DNA of 55,250 nt from Chara braunii (lineage: Eukaryota > Streptophyta > Charophyceae > Charales > Characeae). Under the pieces are notes generated by a model. It did no database searches and was not told the origin of the DNA. It saw only the letters and a list, made by a program, of their open reading frames with translations. A program made the translations under genes and the position numbers. Within the stretch, counting starts at the first letter, position 1. Each line of letters starts with the position of its first letter. Location of the stretch: positions 545,206 through 600,455 of the forward strand of contig BFEA01000287.1 in the NCBI GenBank assembly GCA_003427395.1, given 5' to 3'. Positions 32,301 through 43,606 of this stretch are shown here, in pieces.

Positions 32301-35300
32301 TGAGATGTCGAAACGAAGGTAATTAGGGACCACCACCGAAGATGGACGTGCACTGAACTTTCCTGAAGGAGCACTTATGCTACTTCCGCATTCTAGCTCA
32401 CACTGCAGATTATTACATGAGATGATACTTCGGGCGACAGCTGCTGCATCATGTTATGTTGGATTCGGTTTTCATCAACTCTCAGCATTATTCCCTTCAA
32501 AATGCAGTCAGTACCCACCCACGTTCAACACGGCACTTCAATATAAACTGTACCACGTGGTCAACACACGCTTCCCGCCCTACAAAGGTCACTCCTTGGA
32601 ATGCCACGTGGTCAACACATGCTTCTCGCTCGCCCTACCTTCTTCCCCCGAATACAACGTACCGTCATTATAGCAGTATTCGGGTCATCTTTCAGTCTAA
32701 ATACAGCTATAATGACCGTACGTTGTATTCGGGGTAAGAAGGTAGTAAGGTTCTTCCTCTTAATGCCTACCACAGCTCAACTGGTGCAATACCTGGATTG
32801 CGTTGCACCAGAGGGTTTACCAACTCAGCGAAACAACAAGGATTTTAGTGTTAGCAGAATTATGCACATACGCCGCGATCTTGTCCTCTACAATTGACAC
32901 AACCACGACATAGTAAGTACGTCGATATGCTCGATGAGGGCAGTAGCTCAGAACAGATACATCCTAAAAGGACAAGCGAGAGTTGACAATCTCCAAATGA
33001 CCATGCTAAGATAGTACTCCAAACGAGGAAAGAAAAGAAAAACCCGTCGGACAGAAAGAAAGGGGAACGCCGCTGTGAATCGGTCGGACAAAGAGTGGAA
33101 TCTGGGTCAGCATCTCGGAGTGTAGAGCCGAGGGGAACGCCGCTGAGAATCGGTCGGACAAAGAGTGGAATCTAGGTCAGCATCTCGGAGTGTAGAGCCG
33201 CAAATGGTTGGTCATTCATGTTCATACCACACAGCCGCAAGTGGTTGGTCATTCATATTCATATCACAAAACAGAGGCCTTCTCTGTGTAAAGTTCGTTA
33301 CCCAAAAGCTCTTCATCTACATCTGTCCCCTTTCAGATGATGGTTTGTGAAATTTAAACATCGGTCCCTTGCACTTCCGACAGTCGCCGAAATAACGCGT
33401 AATTCAATCAACCATCCAATCTCTCACCGAAGAATACTAGTTTCCCTACCGGAACAGGCGCGATTCGAAGACAAAAATTATAGAACGTAGTAGCAGAACC
33501 AATTCATCAAAACATTATATACTGGATTCCCCGCTCGACATACCTTTTTGTGCTGCTTTCGATAAAGAGCCGTCCATCCCAGCTTGGACGGCTTCTTCTT
33601 AAGATGGAAGAGCGACTTGCATTTTGAGTTACCGAACAGGAACACCTGCACACGTCACGAAGTTCAAGAGACTCTTTTAGCTCTCGATGTTACCCTTGAT
33701 CCCACCCAAAAATCGAAATCCACAAAATGAAGACCATTTAATCGCTTCACTAGCGCGAACGCCATCCTCTTTCATGAACCCCTACTTACCGTTAACAACC
33801 CACGCCGTTAAGGCAAACGCTGTGTTCGTTCCTCCCTTCCCTTATTATTAACACTTCTTGTTCTTTTCCAAATTTCTTACAAAGCTGAACCGCACTACAG
33901 TACTACGACCACATACCTCCCTGATCCACTTCTCCCTTGCCTCAGCCCACCGAGTAAGCCCATCCAATAATCTCTCTTCCCCTCCCGCCATGCCACTTCC
34001 CCCTTCTCCCCATTCGACCAAATCCGCGGTTCCATTTATAACATTACGTTTCCCCCCAGGACAGCACACATACATCCTCTCCACAACGTCTAGTCCCTTT
34101 CCCTTCTCGAACGCTCCTTCGCCTGTGCGGAAGTCTGGACAAAAGCCTGCCTTCCTCCAGGTCCGTCAATCAGCTCGTCACCTCTCATAATAGATGCTCA
34201 ACGAGGGCATCATTTCCTGATGCAGCCTAGCACAAGGACGAAACCGCACCAAGTGAGACCGAAACCCACCCAGGGACGAGACTGCACTAGAACAGTAAAC
34301 ACTCACTTATCATTCAACAGCTGTGCCCCTTGCGCTCGCCAACAGGGCAATCACCTATCAACAGCAATACGACTCACAATCAAGAAACCAGCGAGAGATC
34401 CCTTCGCCTCCGCCGAGACGTGGACTTATACCACTTATTAGTCGGCTTCTTTCCTCGCAAAGAACGACTACATGATCCTTGTGATAGCCCAGGGGAATCA
34501 CCATTCTTTTACAATGGTACATAGGACTGTTCCCTTGAAGACGGCAACAGGTAACCAACATAACAAGGCTCATTCTACCACACCAACCATTACATCATGC
34601 AGTTTTCTCCTCGATCAACTGTTCCCCAATCTCCACATATATACCATCCGTCACTCCCAACTTCTGAAATCCCCTTCCCCTTAACTTTCCCACATCCATC
34701 GCTTTCACTGCAACCTCGGAGGCGCCCGGCATGAAGACCGCTCATCCATTTCTGTTCGCTCGCCACTTGACTCCATTCTGAATGAGAGGGGGAAACTCCA
34801 GTCCCCCTTCTGCGGGCAGATGAACCCCAGCCTCGCTGCACTACATTCCAAAATCTCATACTCTTTCCACCTAACGCCCCCATCCCCAAATTGACCTTCG
34901 ACATCAATCTGGTTTCTCCTCAACCAACTGCTCCCCAAGATTCAGCCCATCTTTGCTCCCTCTCAATTCTCTCCTCCGCATCTTTACCTTCATCACCACC
35001 TTCCCAAGTTTCGCAACTCATCCCCCCCAACACCATCTCTGTTTCTTCTACAAGTTCCCTCTTCCACACCTTCACCAGCGCCATAACCTTCCCGCGCTCG
35101 GCAACCTAATCCTTCTCTTTGCCATCTTCATCACATCTCAATTCCCTCTTCTTCCCCACGTTCACCTTTCTCATCACTCAGCACTCCTCTGTGACGCAGC
35201 CAGGCAGAGCAGGTTCAAGGCGAGTCCCTTCATTGAAACGGGAAAAACTTGATCGCACCGATCACCTAAGACCCAAGCATTAACCTTGTCTATATATACC

Positions 35301-36614
35301 TTTCACACACCGACAGCGTTGTAAAGGAAATGGATGAACATGACACTCCGTCCTGAGATCCTATTGGGACGTAAGGCAGAACATACCTGCGAATCCGATC
35401 GAATGAATCGGATTCCCTTGCCAGGGTAGATCTTGGCACCGCTAAAGCGGCAAATCTCCGTCCTGCAAGATACGCCAACCCAACACCGTACGCATCCGGC
35501 AGTGTCAGAAGAAACCCTGAGACAACAGAAAGTGATATATAGATGGCAACGCCCCTCCTGCATCTCAGGATGAGTCCCAGAGACGTCGACTCGCACTCAT
35601 GAAAGGACGACGTCAAAGGATATCCTTGCACAAAAGCGGGAACGTGAATGAAACAGTGACAGGGGAAACCGCACGGCTGGAAGAGAATGGACAGGACAGC
35701 TCCGGTTCACCGGACGAGGAAGAGGATACGGAAGGGAGAGGACGGGTGAGCTGAGACCAGACTGACTCGGAAAAAAACTGAGTAGAGAAAGAAAACATAG
35801 TGAGGCAGACAAAGGAGTAGAAAAGAGACTACTGGAGAAAAGGAAATGGCGTGGGGAAATAAAACAGAGTAGGAAAAGAAAACGGAATAAGAGAAACCGA
35901 CCTAAGCACGAGCGTGGACTGGCAACAGAACTGGAAAGATGAGCTCGACAATAGAACCGTCACGAGAGAGAGGAAGGAGACAAGGACGAGTACAGTGCAA
36001 CGAGGGAGCAGAGAAGAGGGAGCACCAAACGGGAGGAGAGCAAACAAAGGAGGAGACGAAGATACAGGAGAAGAGCGAGAAGAGAGGAGCGAAAGAGAAG
36101 GGGTAACAGAACGAATGCGGAATAGGAGGGAGAAGAGAGGGAGCAGAGGCAGCAGAAGGGGAGAGAGGTAAAGAGCTGAGAGGAAAGAGGTACGACGAGG
36201 GTAGAGGAGGAAAGACGAGAGGAAAGAGACGTGAGCTGAAAGAGAGAGGAGAAGACGAAAGGAGGGCAGCGAGGAACAGACGAACATAACGTAGGAAATG
36301 CAGAGGAGATAGGAGCAGCGTAGAGCGAGAAATTGGAGCAATCAGAAAGAGTGCACTGAAAGAAGAGAGCCGGGTAGCGAAAGGCAGGGACGCTCGACCG
36401 TCCATGAGACGGAGAGGGATAGAAAAACTCAAAGATGGAGGTCCACTGGTATAACTTGCAGCGTAAATTGCCAGCGACAGAGATGCCGGAATGCGCACCG
36501 ACCTTGAGACGATAATGATGGGAGATGGAGGTTAACGTGATGAGGACAAGCAAGCGAGCGAGGAAAGCAGGACAGCCAAGACGGCGCGGCAAAGATGACT
36601 TACTTGAGAACCAT
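29315..36614 (-). CDS. RPL24: 60S ribosomal protein eL24, five exons
   Basis: A structural protein of the large cytosolic ribosomal subunit. Exons: 36614-36604 (ATG GTT CTC AA), 35462-35387, 33645-33544, 31667-31519, 29468-29315. All four introns (36603-35463, 35386-33646, 33543-31668, 31518-29469) begin GT and end AG, and phases fit. Together they give 492 coding bases, 163 residues plus TAA, the normal plant length. Recognisable pieces: [20 protein letters not shown] (zinc-ribbon start), [40 protein letters not shown], and the C-terminus [12 protein letters not shown]. No lesion is seen, so it is probably functional. Introns of 1.1-2.1 kb hold two MITE copies, a hammerhead-like repeat and tandem repeats. 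The start context CCAACCATGG is good. Confidence 0.95.
30120..30230 (-). ncRNA. Hammerhead-ribozyme-like repeat, copy 1 (decayed)
   Basis: About 80 percent like the unit at 44551-44660. The minus strand keeps CTGATGA (30224-30218) and the first arm of stem II, but the GAAA box reads TAAA and the second arm of stem II no longer pairs, so it should be inactive. GCCT before the core can pair with AGGC after it as stem I. TA-rich words (CATATATAGA, CTATATATG) flank both sides. Confidence 0.6.
31000..31115. mobile_element. Foldback MITE, copy C (in eL24 intron 4)
   Basis: Degenerate inverted arms (GAACGTACAACCATTAGTAT and CCATAACGACCGTACAG) with the shared centre TTTCAGTCTAGATACC. The most diverged of the four copies. 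Confidence 0.65.
32220..32318 (+). promoter_or_regulatory. Telo-box pair and possible first exon on the plus strand
   Basis: Two copies of AACCCTAAT (about 32225 and 32268) precede ATGTCGAAACGAAG followed by GTAATT (32305-32324). Telo-boxes near a tiny first exon are typical of plant ribosomal-protein genes. ATG TCG AAA CGA AG would encode Met-Ser-Lys-Arg, the start I recall for plant uL14. No further exon of that gene was found, so this is a duplicated promoter/first exon or chance. Confidence 0.3.
32551..32634. repeat. Duplicated CCACGTGG segment
   Basis: CCACGTGGTCAACACACGCT near 32551 recurs near 32603 with one change. CACGTG is the G-box core. It lies just left of MITE copy D. Confidence 0.65.
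32635..32745. mobile_element. Foldback MITE, copy D (in eL24 intron 3)
   Basis: The best preserved copy, 111 bases. The left arm starts CTACCTTCTTCCCCCGAATA and runs through CAACGTACCGTCATTATAGC; the right arm is its near-perfect inverse ending GGGGTAAGAAGGTAG. The two arms cover most of the element, so it folds into one long hairpin. Confidence 0.85.
33061..33270. repeat. 70-bp and 37-bp tandem repeats in eL24 intron 3
   Basis: AGGGGAACGCCGCTG begins the 70-base units at 33061 and 33131, which differ at only a few positions. AGCCGCAA(A/G)TGGTTGGTC begins 37-base units at 33196 and 33233. Confidence 0.9.
33646..35386 (-). other. eL24 intron 2
   Basis: A 1.74-kb GT-AG intron, C/T-rich on the plus strand between 33850 and 35200. 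Many plus-strand chance frames; nothing recognisable. Confidence 0.9.
35463..36603 (-). other. eL24 intron 1
   Basis: A 1.14-kb GT-AG intron (GTAAGT donor at 36603) after an 11-base coding first exon. It is strongly purine-rich on the plus strand, giving long spurious Ser/Leu-rich minus-strand frames. A long first intron after a tiny first exon is common in plant ribosomal-protein genes. Confidence 0.9.
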
Positions 36615-36922
36615 GGTTGGCTATGGCGGGAAGCAGAAGAGACCGACTATTGTTGTTTTGATCCTCTTTATCCCGCTGCGCCCTCACCCGCCGCTCCGAG
36701 AAGGGGCTTTTCTTCGCTACCTGGTAGTTTATTCACCACCGTTGATGACCTGCCAGGAACCTCTCACAGCTTGCTCGTCCTACACCAACGCGCAATTCAG
36801 GCCCAGTGCCGTCCCTCCTACGGCGGAAGAACTTGCCCGCCCGCCTCTCCTTGTGGAAGGGTTTGTCACCTGGCCTTCCTCGAGCCCTCCAAGCCCCAAA
36901 CTTGGTTGCGATACCACCCTAC

Positions 36923-37203
36923 CCGTAGTTTCGGGGTCTTTTGTGTGCATGGGTACTGAACTGGAGCCCTCAACAACGGGAAAAGAGAATAGCACCCTGC
37001 CACGCCCCTCCTCGCCTTGAGTATAGATATTCTGTATGGAGGTCAAATAGTAATAAGAAGCAAAATCAACACCGTAGTTTCGGGGTTTTTTGTGTGCATG
37101 GGTACTGAACTGGAGCCCTCAACAACGGGAAAAGAGAATAGCACCCTGCCACGCCCCTCCACGCCTTGAGTATAGATATTTTGTAAGGAGGTCAAATAGT
37201 AAT
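36923..37203. repeat. 149-bp tandem duplication upstream of eL24
   Basis: Units start CCGTAGTTTCGGGG at 36923 and 37072 and differ at a handful of bases. They lie 310-590 bases upstream of the eL24 ATG, where its promoter should be. GGTGCGGGTGGTGCGGGCC (about 37223-37241) follows. Confidence 0.9.
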
Positions 37204-38108
37204 AACTAGCTAAGCGCCCGTGGTGCGGGTGGTGCGGGCCACGCCCGCAGAAATAAGAGTAACTGGCTACGAAGTCCGAGTTTAATTCACGAACTAAACC
37301 ACCAGTACCTCCGTGCCTGTTTTTTGCCGATCCTGAATTTCACTGCGCTCCGAGTTTGCCAAGCCTGGGTACCACTCAGTTTTCTTTCTGGTACTCTCAC
37401 AGAACGAACAAAAAAAAAAAGAAAAAAAAAAAAAAAGTTGGCCATGAACTCAGAAAAAAAGGGAAAAAAAAAAACGAAACAAAGCTTTGACCGTGATTGC
37501 AGTTGTATACATTCTTGGAAGTGGTCGTGTGAGTGTGCCCTCAGTGAGGGCATCTCAGCCCCGTAGCCAGGTTGTCAGATTCGAACAAAATAATACAAAG
37601 GGGAAAAAACGGGCACACGGATCCAACTGTGAAAATGGCTGGATACATTCCCGAGTGTTACAATCCTCTGACAAAACACAGTTTGAGCAAATCACGGATG
37701 GCTTGAGCAATTAACGGATCCCTCCCTGCCTCATTAGCAGGGGACTTACGAGAAACACATGAACAAGAAAAAAAAGAAAACAGTAACATCCAGAATGTGA
37801 CTGCCTTACCAGTGAGGTGCATTCTGTAGAGGAAGACTTTGAGCACGGCCTCAAAAACTACCTTGCCCGACATCATTGCAGTACAGATAGTATTTTCTGT
37901 TCTTCCTTTTTCTTTCACTCGCGGATAATATAAAAATTTGATTTATGGGACAGTGGCGACCGCGTGTCCCACCCCCGATAACTTCGGGAACAGGCAAAAC
38001 ATCGTAATTTCCCAACACTGGCGGAGGTACTAGTGGTTTAAAAAATAATGACAAATAAAAAAATAAAAAATAAAAAATAAGTAAGAGAAAGGGCGAGGAA
38101 AGAAAGAG

Positions 38109-38157
<49 letters not shown>
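37204..38157. other. No gene seen; A-rich tracts before the gap
   Basis: Contains A-rich runs at 37410-37475 and a 45-base poly-A at 38113-38157 abutting the gap. Short frames have no protein character. Confidence 0.55.
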
Positions 38158-38491
38158 NNNNNNNNNNNNNNNNNNNNNNNNNNNNNNNNNNNNNNNNNNN
38201 NNNNNNNNNNNNNNNNNNNNNNNNNNNNNNNNNNNNNNNNNNNNNNNNNNNNNNNNNNNNNNNNNNNNNNNNNNNNNNNNNNNNNNNNNNNNNNNNNNNN
38301 NNNNNNNNNNNNNNNNNNNNNNNNNNNNNNNNNNNNNNNNNNNNNNNNNNNNNNNNNNNNNNNNNNNNNNNNNNNNNNNNNNNNNNNNNNNNNNNNNNNN
38401 NNNNNNNNNNNNNNNNNNNNNNNNNNNNNNNNNNNNNNNNNNNNNNNNNNNNNNNNNNNNNNNNNNNNNNNNNNNNNNNNNNNNNNNNNNN
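38158..38491. other. Assembly gap (334 N)
   Basis: Unknown sequence. It is preceded by poly-A and followed within 25 bases by poly-T (about 38515-38543), so the break is likely caused by homopolymers that could fold back. Confidence 0.99.
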
Positions 38492-39189
38492 AATATTATG
38501 TCAAAATTATTTCAGTTTTTTTTTTTTTTTTTTTTTTTTTTTTCCTCTCTCTTTCTCTCTCTCTCTCTCTCCCCCCTTATTTATTTGTCTTTCCCTTCAT
38601 ATCTCTCTTGTAGGGGCAATTACGTAACTGAAACCAAAGACGATCATCTAAAAATTTGTCATAAAGGCAACGCTTGGACAACCGCTCAATCAACATTTTT
38701 GTCTTCCTATCTGTCTTGTAAGACCAATCAACTTCCTTCACTGGAGTGATACTTTTGCAACACCTCACGAACAGAAACTCGTTACAACACTTTGCGACGA
38801 TACTCCTCGAAAATTTGGAATCGAGTTTATCTTTGCCGATTTTAATTGAGATGAATTGCAACATCCACACATCTCCAAGTGTTCATACTCGTATTCAATT
38901 CCGCTGCTGCTTCCACAATATCTTGCACCCTGTAAAAAACTGTCAAGATAGGACAGTTGCGCAAGTGTCTTTTTCGGACCAATAGATTCAACAAAGTCAT
39001 ACATGATAATGTTCAAATTAGAAGAACTTGGTTATTCTAATGACCCTGTATGGACATGCAGATGATATTTTGATGGCGTATGAGCGGACACAACACAAAT
39101 GACAGGAGACGGAGTAACCGTAGCAGCCGGCAAAGTAGAAACAACAATAGAAGTAGTGACAACCGACGTTGACATATTGAAGGGTGAAG
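38492..39189. other. No gene seen
   Basis: Poly-T and CT-rich sequence, then mixed sequence with short minus-strand frames of no recognisable family; possibly the tail of the Helitron that follows. Confidence 0.4.
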
Positions 39190-40260
39190 CATAATCGCAA
39201 GACATTGAAAATTCAATATCCATGAAGGGGGAGTCTACGAAACGGAGCGGAATGAGGAATGAAAAAAGTAACCATAAGAGGAATCCTTTTGAGAAGCTGC
39301 TGTATCCGTGTATATCTATGAAAGGGTTGGGGAATGGTCCTTTTTGTCGGACAATGTGGCAAATTTAATGTCATCTTAGTAATCTCCTCATTAGAGAGAG
39401 TCATGAACTCATCGGTCAAAAGTGATTGCAATATGGAAGAAGCCTCAAAATCCGAAACATTCAACGGGTCTGAAGGAAGAGGAAATCGTCGTTCCAACCG
39501 CATATATGTGAGTTTGTTTTTTTTCCACTGTAGGAAGTTTTCCCATATTCGTTCATTTTTTGCGACTGTAGCACTTTTCACAAACATTTCAAAACGCACC
39601 TCGGTCAAAACATTTTGGATGTCAACCTTTTTCGCATCGTCAAACCATCTAGCAGGGTAAGCGAGAGGATTCGGAGTGCGGATTGTGGGTGCATCGTTAT
39701 CATCGGGCACCATAATAACCTCCGAAGGATTTTGTGGTTGCGATGGGGCACAAACATCTCTTTCACGTCCACTGTATTAAGATTGCGAACACGAATCATG
39801 AACACATGCACGTCCAGCGAGCGGTGCATAAAACGAAAAATATTTTTTGCATCATCAAAGAGCGCATTCAGCGCTCTCATAATTTGAGTTCCCGTTTCAT
39901 CAATAACAGGTCTCCCACCTGATTATCAGCCAAGGTAGGCTCCGACATTTCGGAGGAATCCAAAAGATTAGTTTTCGCACCATGAATTTTTATCCTCTTG
40001 AATGTAGATCCAACACAGTCTTCTTTCGAATCACCCGTAACGTTATTATCCTCATCATCGACAAATGTAAGGTTAATAGGCCTACCTGACTAACCTCTAC
40101 GCGAACCATCCCCATCAGCACGATAATCGTCACCACTCCTCTCCACAACCATGTTTTCAGCATCATCAAGGGTATTCCCTTGCGAACATCGACGTTCAAC
40201 CTCACCAGGAATAGGATGATCGTTCCGAGGATGTTCACTTCCAAGATTCACCGACCTCTC
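39190..40260 (-). pseudogene. Unidentified coding remnant downstream of the Helitron helicase
   Basis: Minus-strand frames 39880-39605 and 39713-39213 overlap and read as consecutive parts of one protein in shifted frames: MRALNALFDDAKNIFRFMHR, then PNPLAYPARWFDDAKKVDIQ, NVLTEVRFEMFVKSATVAKN and RIWENFLQWKKNKLTYMRLE. The composition is protein-like, and it follows the helicase on the same strand. Plant Helitrons often carry an extra or captured gene here. I recognise no family. Confidence 0.45.
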
Positions 40261-40266
40261 ATCATT

Positions 40267-43200
40267 TCAATTTTTCTTCGACCTCTCCGAGTGTTCTGCT
40301 CCAACTTTTGACGTAACATTCGTATCATATTGAGTGGTATTGCTGGTTTCCATTGCTTTTCTCTTAGCACAAGTGTCGTACTTATGCGGCATTTGAGAGT
40401 CGCCTGCAAAGAAAGAATATGACAGAATTATTTGAAATGCCAAGACTCGATGGAAAAAAAAAAGAAGGACTCGTCCAAAAAGTTCATGATATACAATACT
40501 CTTCGTTAAAAAATTATTATCAAACAACGCAACATAGATGTTATTGGGATGGTCAACACGAAACAAAGCAACGTACAATTGACCATATGCAAAAACCGGT
40601 TTGTGTAGCCAAACCCCGACACACGATACGGTTTGTCCTTGCGACTTGTTAATCGTTACAGCAAAAGCAAGACGAACTAAAAATTACCTCATAAACCATT
40701 TGAACCCAGTTGTCTCACCATCGCTTGTCAGATCAATCTTGGGGATCAGTGTTGTTTTACCCGTGTGCATTGTTGTCACTTCCAACAAATCAATATTAAC
40801 GATCTTCTTAAGAATCAACCTTGTATCGTTGCAAAGTTCTTGCTTTAGTGAAAAATTTTGCAAAGCATCACAGACGCACTAATTTTTAAGTGCAATTTGT
40901 AAGGTGGAAGGTTAGATTTGTCGAGAGAGCTTAAGAACTCCCGCTCAATATCAAGTCCGGTATCATCTAAATCAGGATAATCAACTAAAGGTCATGCACC
41001 TCCAAGGGAAGTCGTGAAGAACACAGTTGTTAACAAAACCGACATCGTCATTAGTAGGGCATAGAATTAATCGAGGCAAGAAATACTCAGCATCCCTCGC
41101 ATGGTAGGACACATCATAAAACGTCAATGAAATCAACTTATCAATTGGTTTATCCGTACAAATCTCACGTTGCAATCTGACCGCAGTAGATTCATTAGGA
41201 ACAACACGAGGATGGTTACCATTCCCAATATAAATTAAAAAGTGGGCATCCATTCGTGCCATTTCATCATTCCCTAAGCTTAAGATTCGCATATTTTCGG
41301 TCAGTTGATGAACCTCAAAAAGTTTTCACAAAGGAAATATTTTCATGGACGCATCAATTTGTTGTGCTAGCGATTCGTGTTTCACAACGGGCAAAATCTG
41401 TTTAAAATCCCCAACTAGAAGTATAATTTTTCCACCAAATGACTCATCATTGTTACAAAGATCCGTAATGTCAATAACTTCCAAGTGAAACATGTTTACT
41501 CATTGGAGCCTCGTCTCAAACAATCAAGTCCGTACGGCGGATAAACTCCGCAAGATCACTTTGTTTCGGAATCAAGAAGGGACGCGTGTTATCGGATTTC
41601 AAAGGTGCAGGAATTCGTGAGTGAAACGTTTGACCCCCTGTTAAAAGAGTTGCCGCTATGCCACTGGACGCGACTGTCAGCGCAATAGCAGAATGCGACC
41701 TAACGCCCGCCAAAATCGTTTCAATGCAAAAAGTTTTTCTTGTTCCAGCCGGTGCATCGACAAAAGCACACAATGATATTTTCTCTTGCACAGCCCGGAC
41801 AATTGTTTTCCACCAACACTCGTTGACGTGGATGAAAACGTCGAAAATTAGACTCATATTTGCATTGCATTTGAATCGGATCATACGACAACTCGTCGTT
41901 TAGAATTGAGGATACCGTTTTGTTCTCGTAATGTTTGGTTATATTTTCAATAATCGTTTCCCCGTCGGGTGTTCGATAATAATGGCAGAAGTAACGGATA
42001 TTTTTTCCAGACTCTTGCAAAATACGGTCAAGATGGAATAACACTAATGATTGTAAAATCTTCGGCTGAACAATTTTATTGCTTGCGCGATATGAAAAAT
42101 ATAAAATCGTCACACATCTTATCCCAATGTCGTTCGAAAAAACGAACCGGATCGTTCATCGGACCAAACGTAAAAACCATAACAAATATTTTACGAATTT
42201 CTTCAGGCATGTAATGGGCAGCGACTGTGCCTATGTATTGATTGTATGCATCGTCGGTTTGCAAAAGGCCCAATCGAAGACAAAACGGATCGGAAAGAAT
42301 CCTATTCGACTTTGTTCATCGTACAAATTTCAGCAAAAGAGCGCACCCCACGAGAATGTTAATAGTTTAGAAACACACGCAGATAAAATCATTCCCCTTT
42401 CATGATCCTCACATGATACAGCCGAGATATCTTTTCGAAGGGACCACCGTGAAGGTCACGCTTTCTTCGGTTTCACTTCTTATGTTTGTTATCTCACATA
42501 TGAGTATTGACGATTTCCTTTTTAGGAACACGTTCATTCAAAGAGTTGTTTTTCATTTATGCCGTCAATTTCGTTCTCGGGGGCCCATGTGAAATAACGT
42601 CCTGTTCAGTGTCAGGTTCGAATTGCAGTTTTTGCATATTTTCGATATGCACGGACAATCTTTCGACCACAGGTCATTGTTCCGCAAAGTTGAACTCAAA
42701 TAAACGCCAGCATGCTTTGCATGCACTTACAACACGCATATCTTGATATAATTTGACCTTGTCGATGGACGCATTGTTATCTTGCTCGCAACCCATAACA
42801 CGTTGCACCCTTTGTACAAATATTTATACACGTACTTGCACGCCTGGATGTTATCACAATATTTAACATTCAAATGACAATTAAATCTCATTTGCAAGTA
42901 CTAGTTATACGAGACCACATGCCGATTGTCGTAAACGACACCATTTTGAACAATCATAAAACTACTATTACTTGGTTTCCTTCTCCTATACGAAAGGTAC
43001 GTTTGTTCGTCTTTGAATATTGTTGCTGAAATGAAATCTTTTGGAAATCCTTTTGTGCATTCTCCATCCTCCGTACACGAAGCGTCTCGTTTTTCCACAC
43101 AACAAATCCCGTGCAACACGAATTTGACTATCCTTTCTCTCAATTCCCCTTCCGGAGGACTCTCGACACACATCACATTGTCAACAACATCCTTGAATTT

Positions 43201-43606
43201 CATCATCCGGATGAAGGATAACCAATAGATGTTGTTGAAATGAAATCTTTCAGAAATCCTTTTGTGCATTCTCGATCCTCCGTATACGAAGCGTCTCGTT
43301 TCTCCGCACAGCAAAATCCCGTGCAACACGAACTTGACCATCCTTTCTCTCAATTCCTCTTCCGGAGGAATCTCGACACACATCACATTGTCAACAACAT
43401 CCTTGAATTTCATCATCCGGATGAAGGATAACCAGTAGATGTGCGTGTGGTAGACCCTTTTTTTGAAACTCCACCACATACAACATTCCACTCACCCTGA
43501 CAAAGATCTGTTTGTTCTTTATCTCATCAATAAGTTGTGCAAGATAACCTTTGAACACTCGCGCAAGAAGATTCGGCCTGTCGTTAGGACATTGACCTGG
43601 CAACAT
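40267..43606 (-). pseudogene. Helitron Rep-helicase (broken)
   Basis: Decayed Helitron transposase, read right to left. Rep: ARVFKGYLAQLIDEI, then VVEFQKKGLPHAHLLVIL with the two catalytic His (GLPHAH, 43456-43439), DNVMCVE(I/S)PPE and ASCTEDGECTKGFPKDFI. Between: KYVYKYLYKGCN near 42810 and VVERLSVHIENMQ near 42650, both typical of Helitron Rep. A 42273-42076 frame reads IRKIFVMVFTFGPMNDPVRF. Helicase: Walker A DAPAGTRKTF (41758-41729; Gly replaced by Ala and Arg), SSGIAATLLTGGQTFHSRI, then TRLILKKIVNIDLLEVTTMH, TINKSQGQTV near 40645 and GQLYVALFRV (40584-40555). A TAA at 40686-40684 and several frame changes break it. Helitrons move as rolling circles; neither terminal hairpin was located. 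Confidence 0.92.
43022..43440 (-). repeat. 209-bp tandem duplication inside the Helitron Rep
   Basis: 43022-43230 and 43231-43440 are near-identical. Each encodes the same Rep stretch (IYWLSFIRMMKFKDVVDNVM and on). The upstream copy has a one-base shift after HGI, so its second half is out of frame, yet the frame stays open through both copies. Confidence 0.9.

Larger units (their letters stand above)
31668..33543 (-). other. eL24 intron 3 with MITE, tandem repeats and telo-boxes
   Basis: A 1.88-kb GT-AG intron. It contains MITE copy D (32635-32745), the 70-bp and 37-bp tandem repeats near 33061-33270, and on the opposite strand a telo-box region ending in a short ATG exon-like sequence (32220-32318). 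Confidence 0.9.

Noticed and set aside
33858-35252. Pro/Ser-rich plus-strand frames in eL24 intron 2
   Set aside because: Pyrimidine-rich intron sequence; several overlapping frames are open by composition alone.
35829-36592. Long Ser/Leu/Pro-rich minus-strand frames
   Set aside because: They fall in intron 1 of eL24 and come from purine/pyrimidine strand bias, with similar length in several frames at once.
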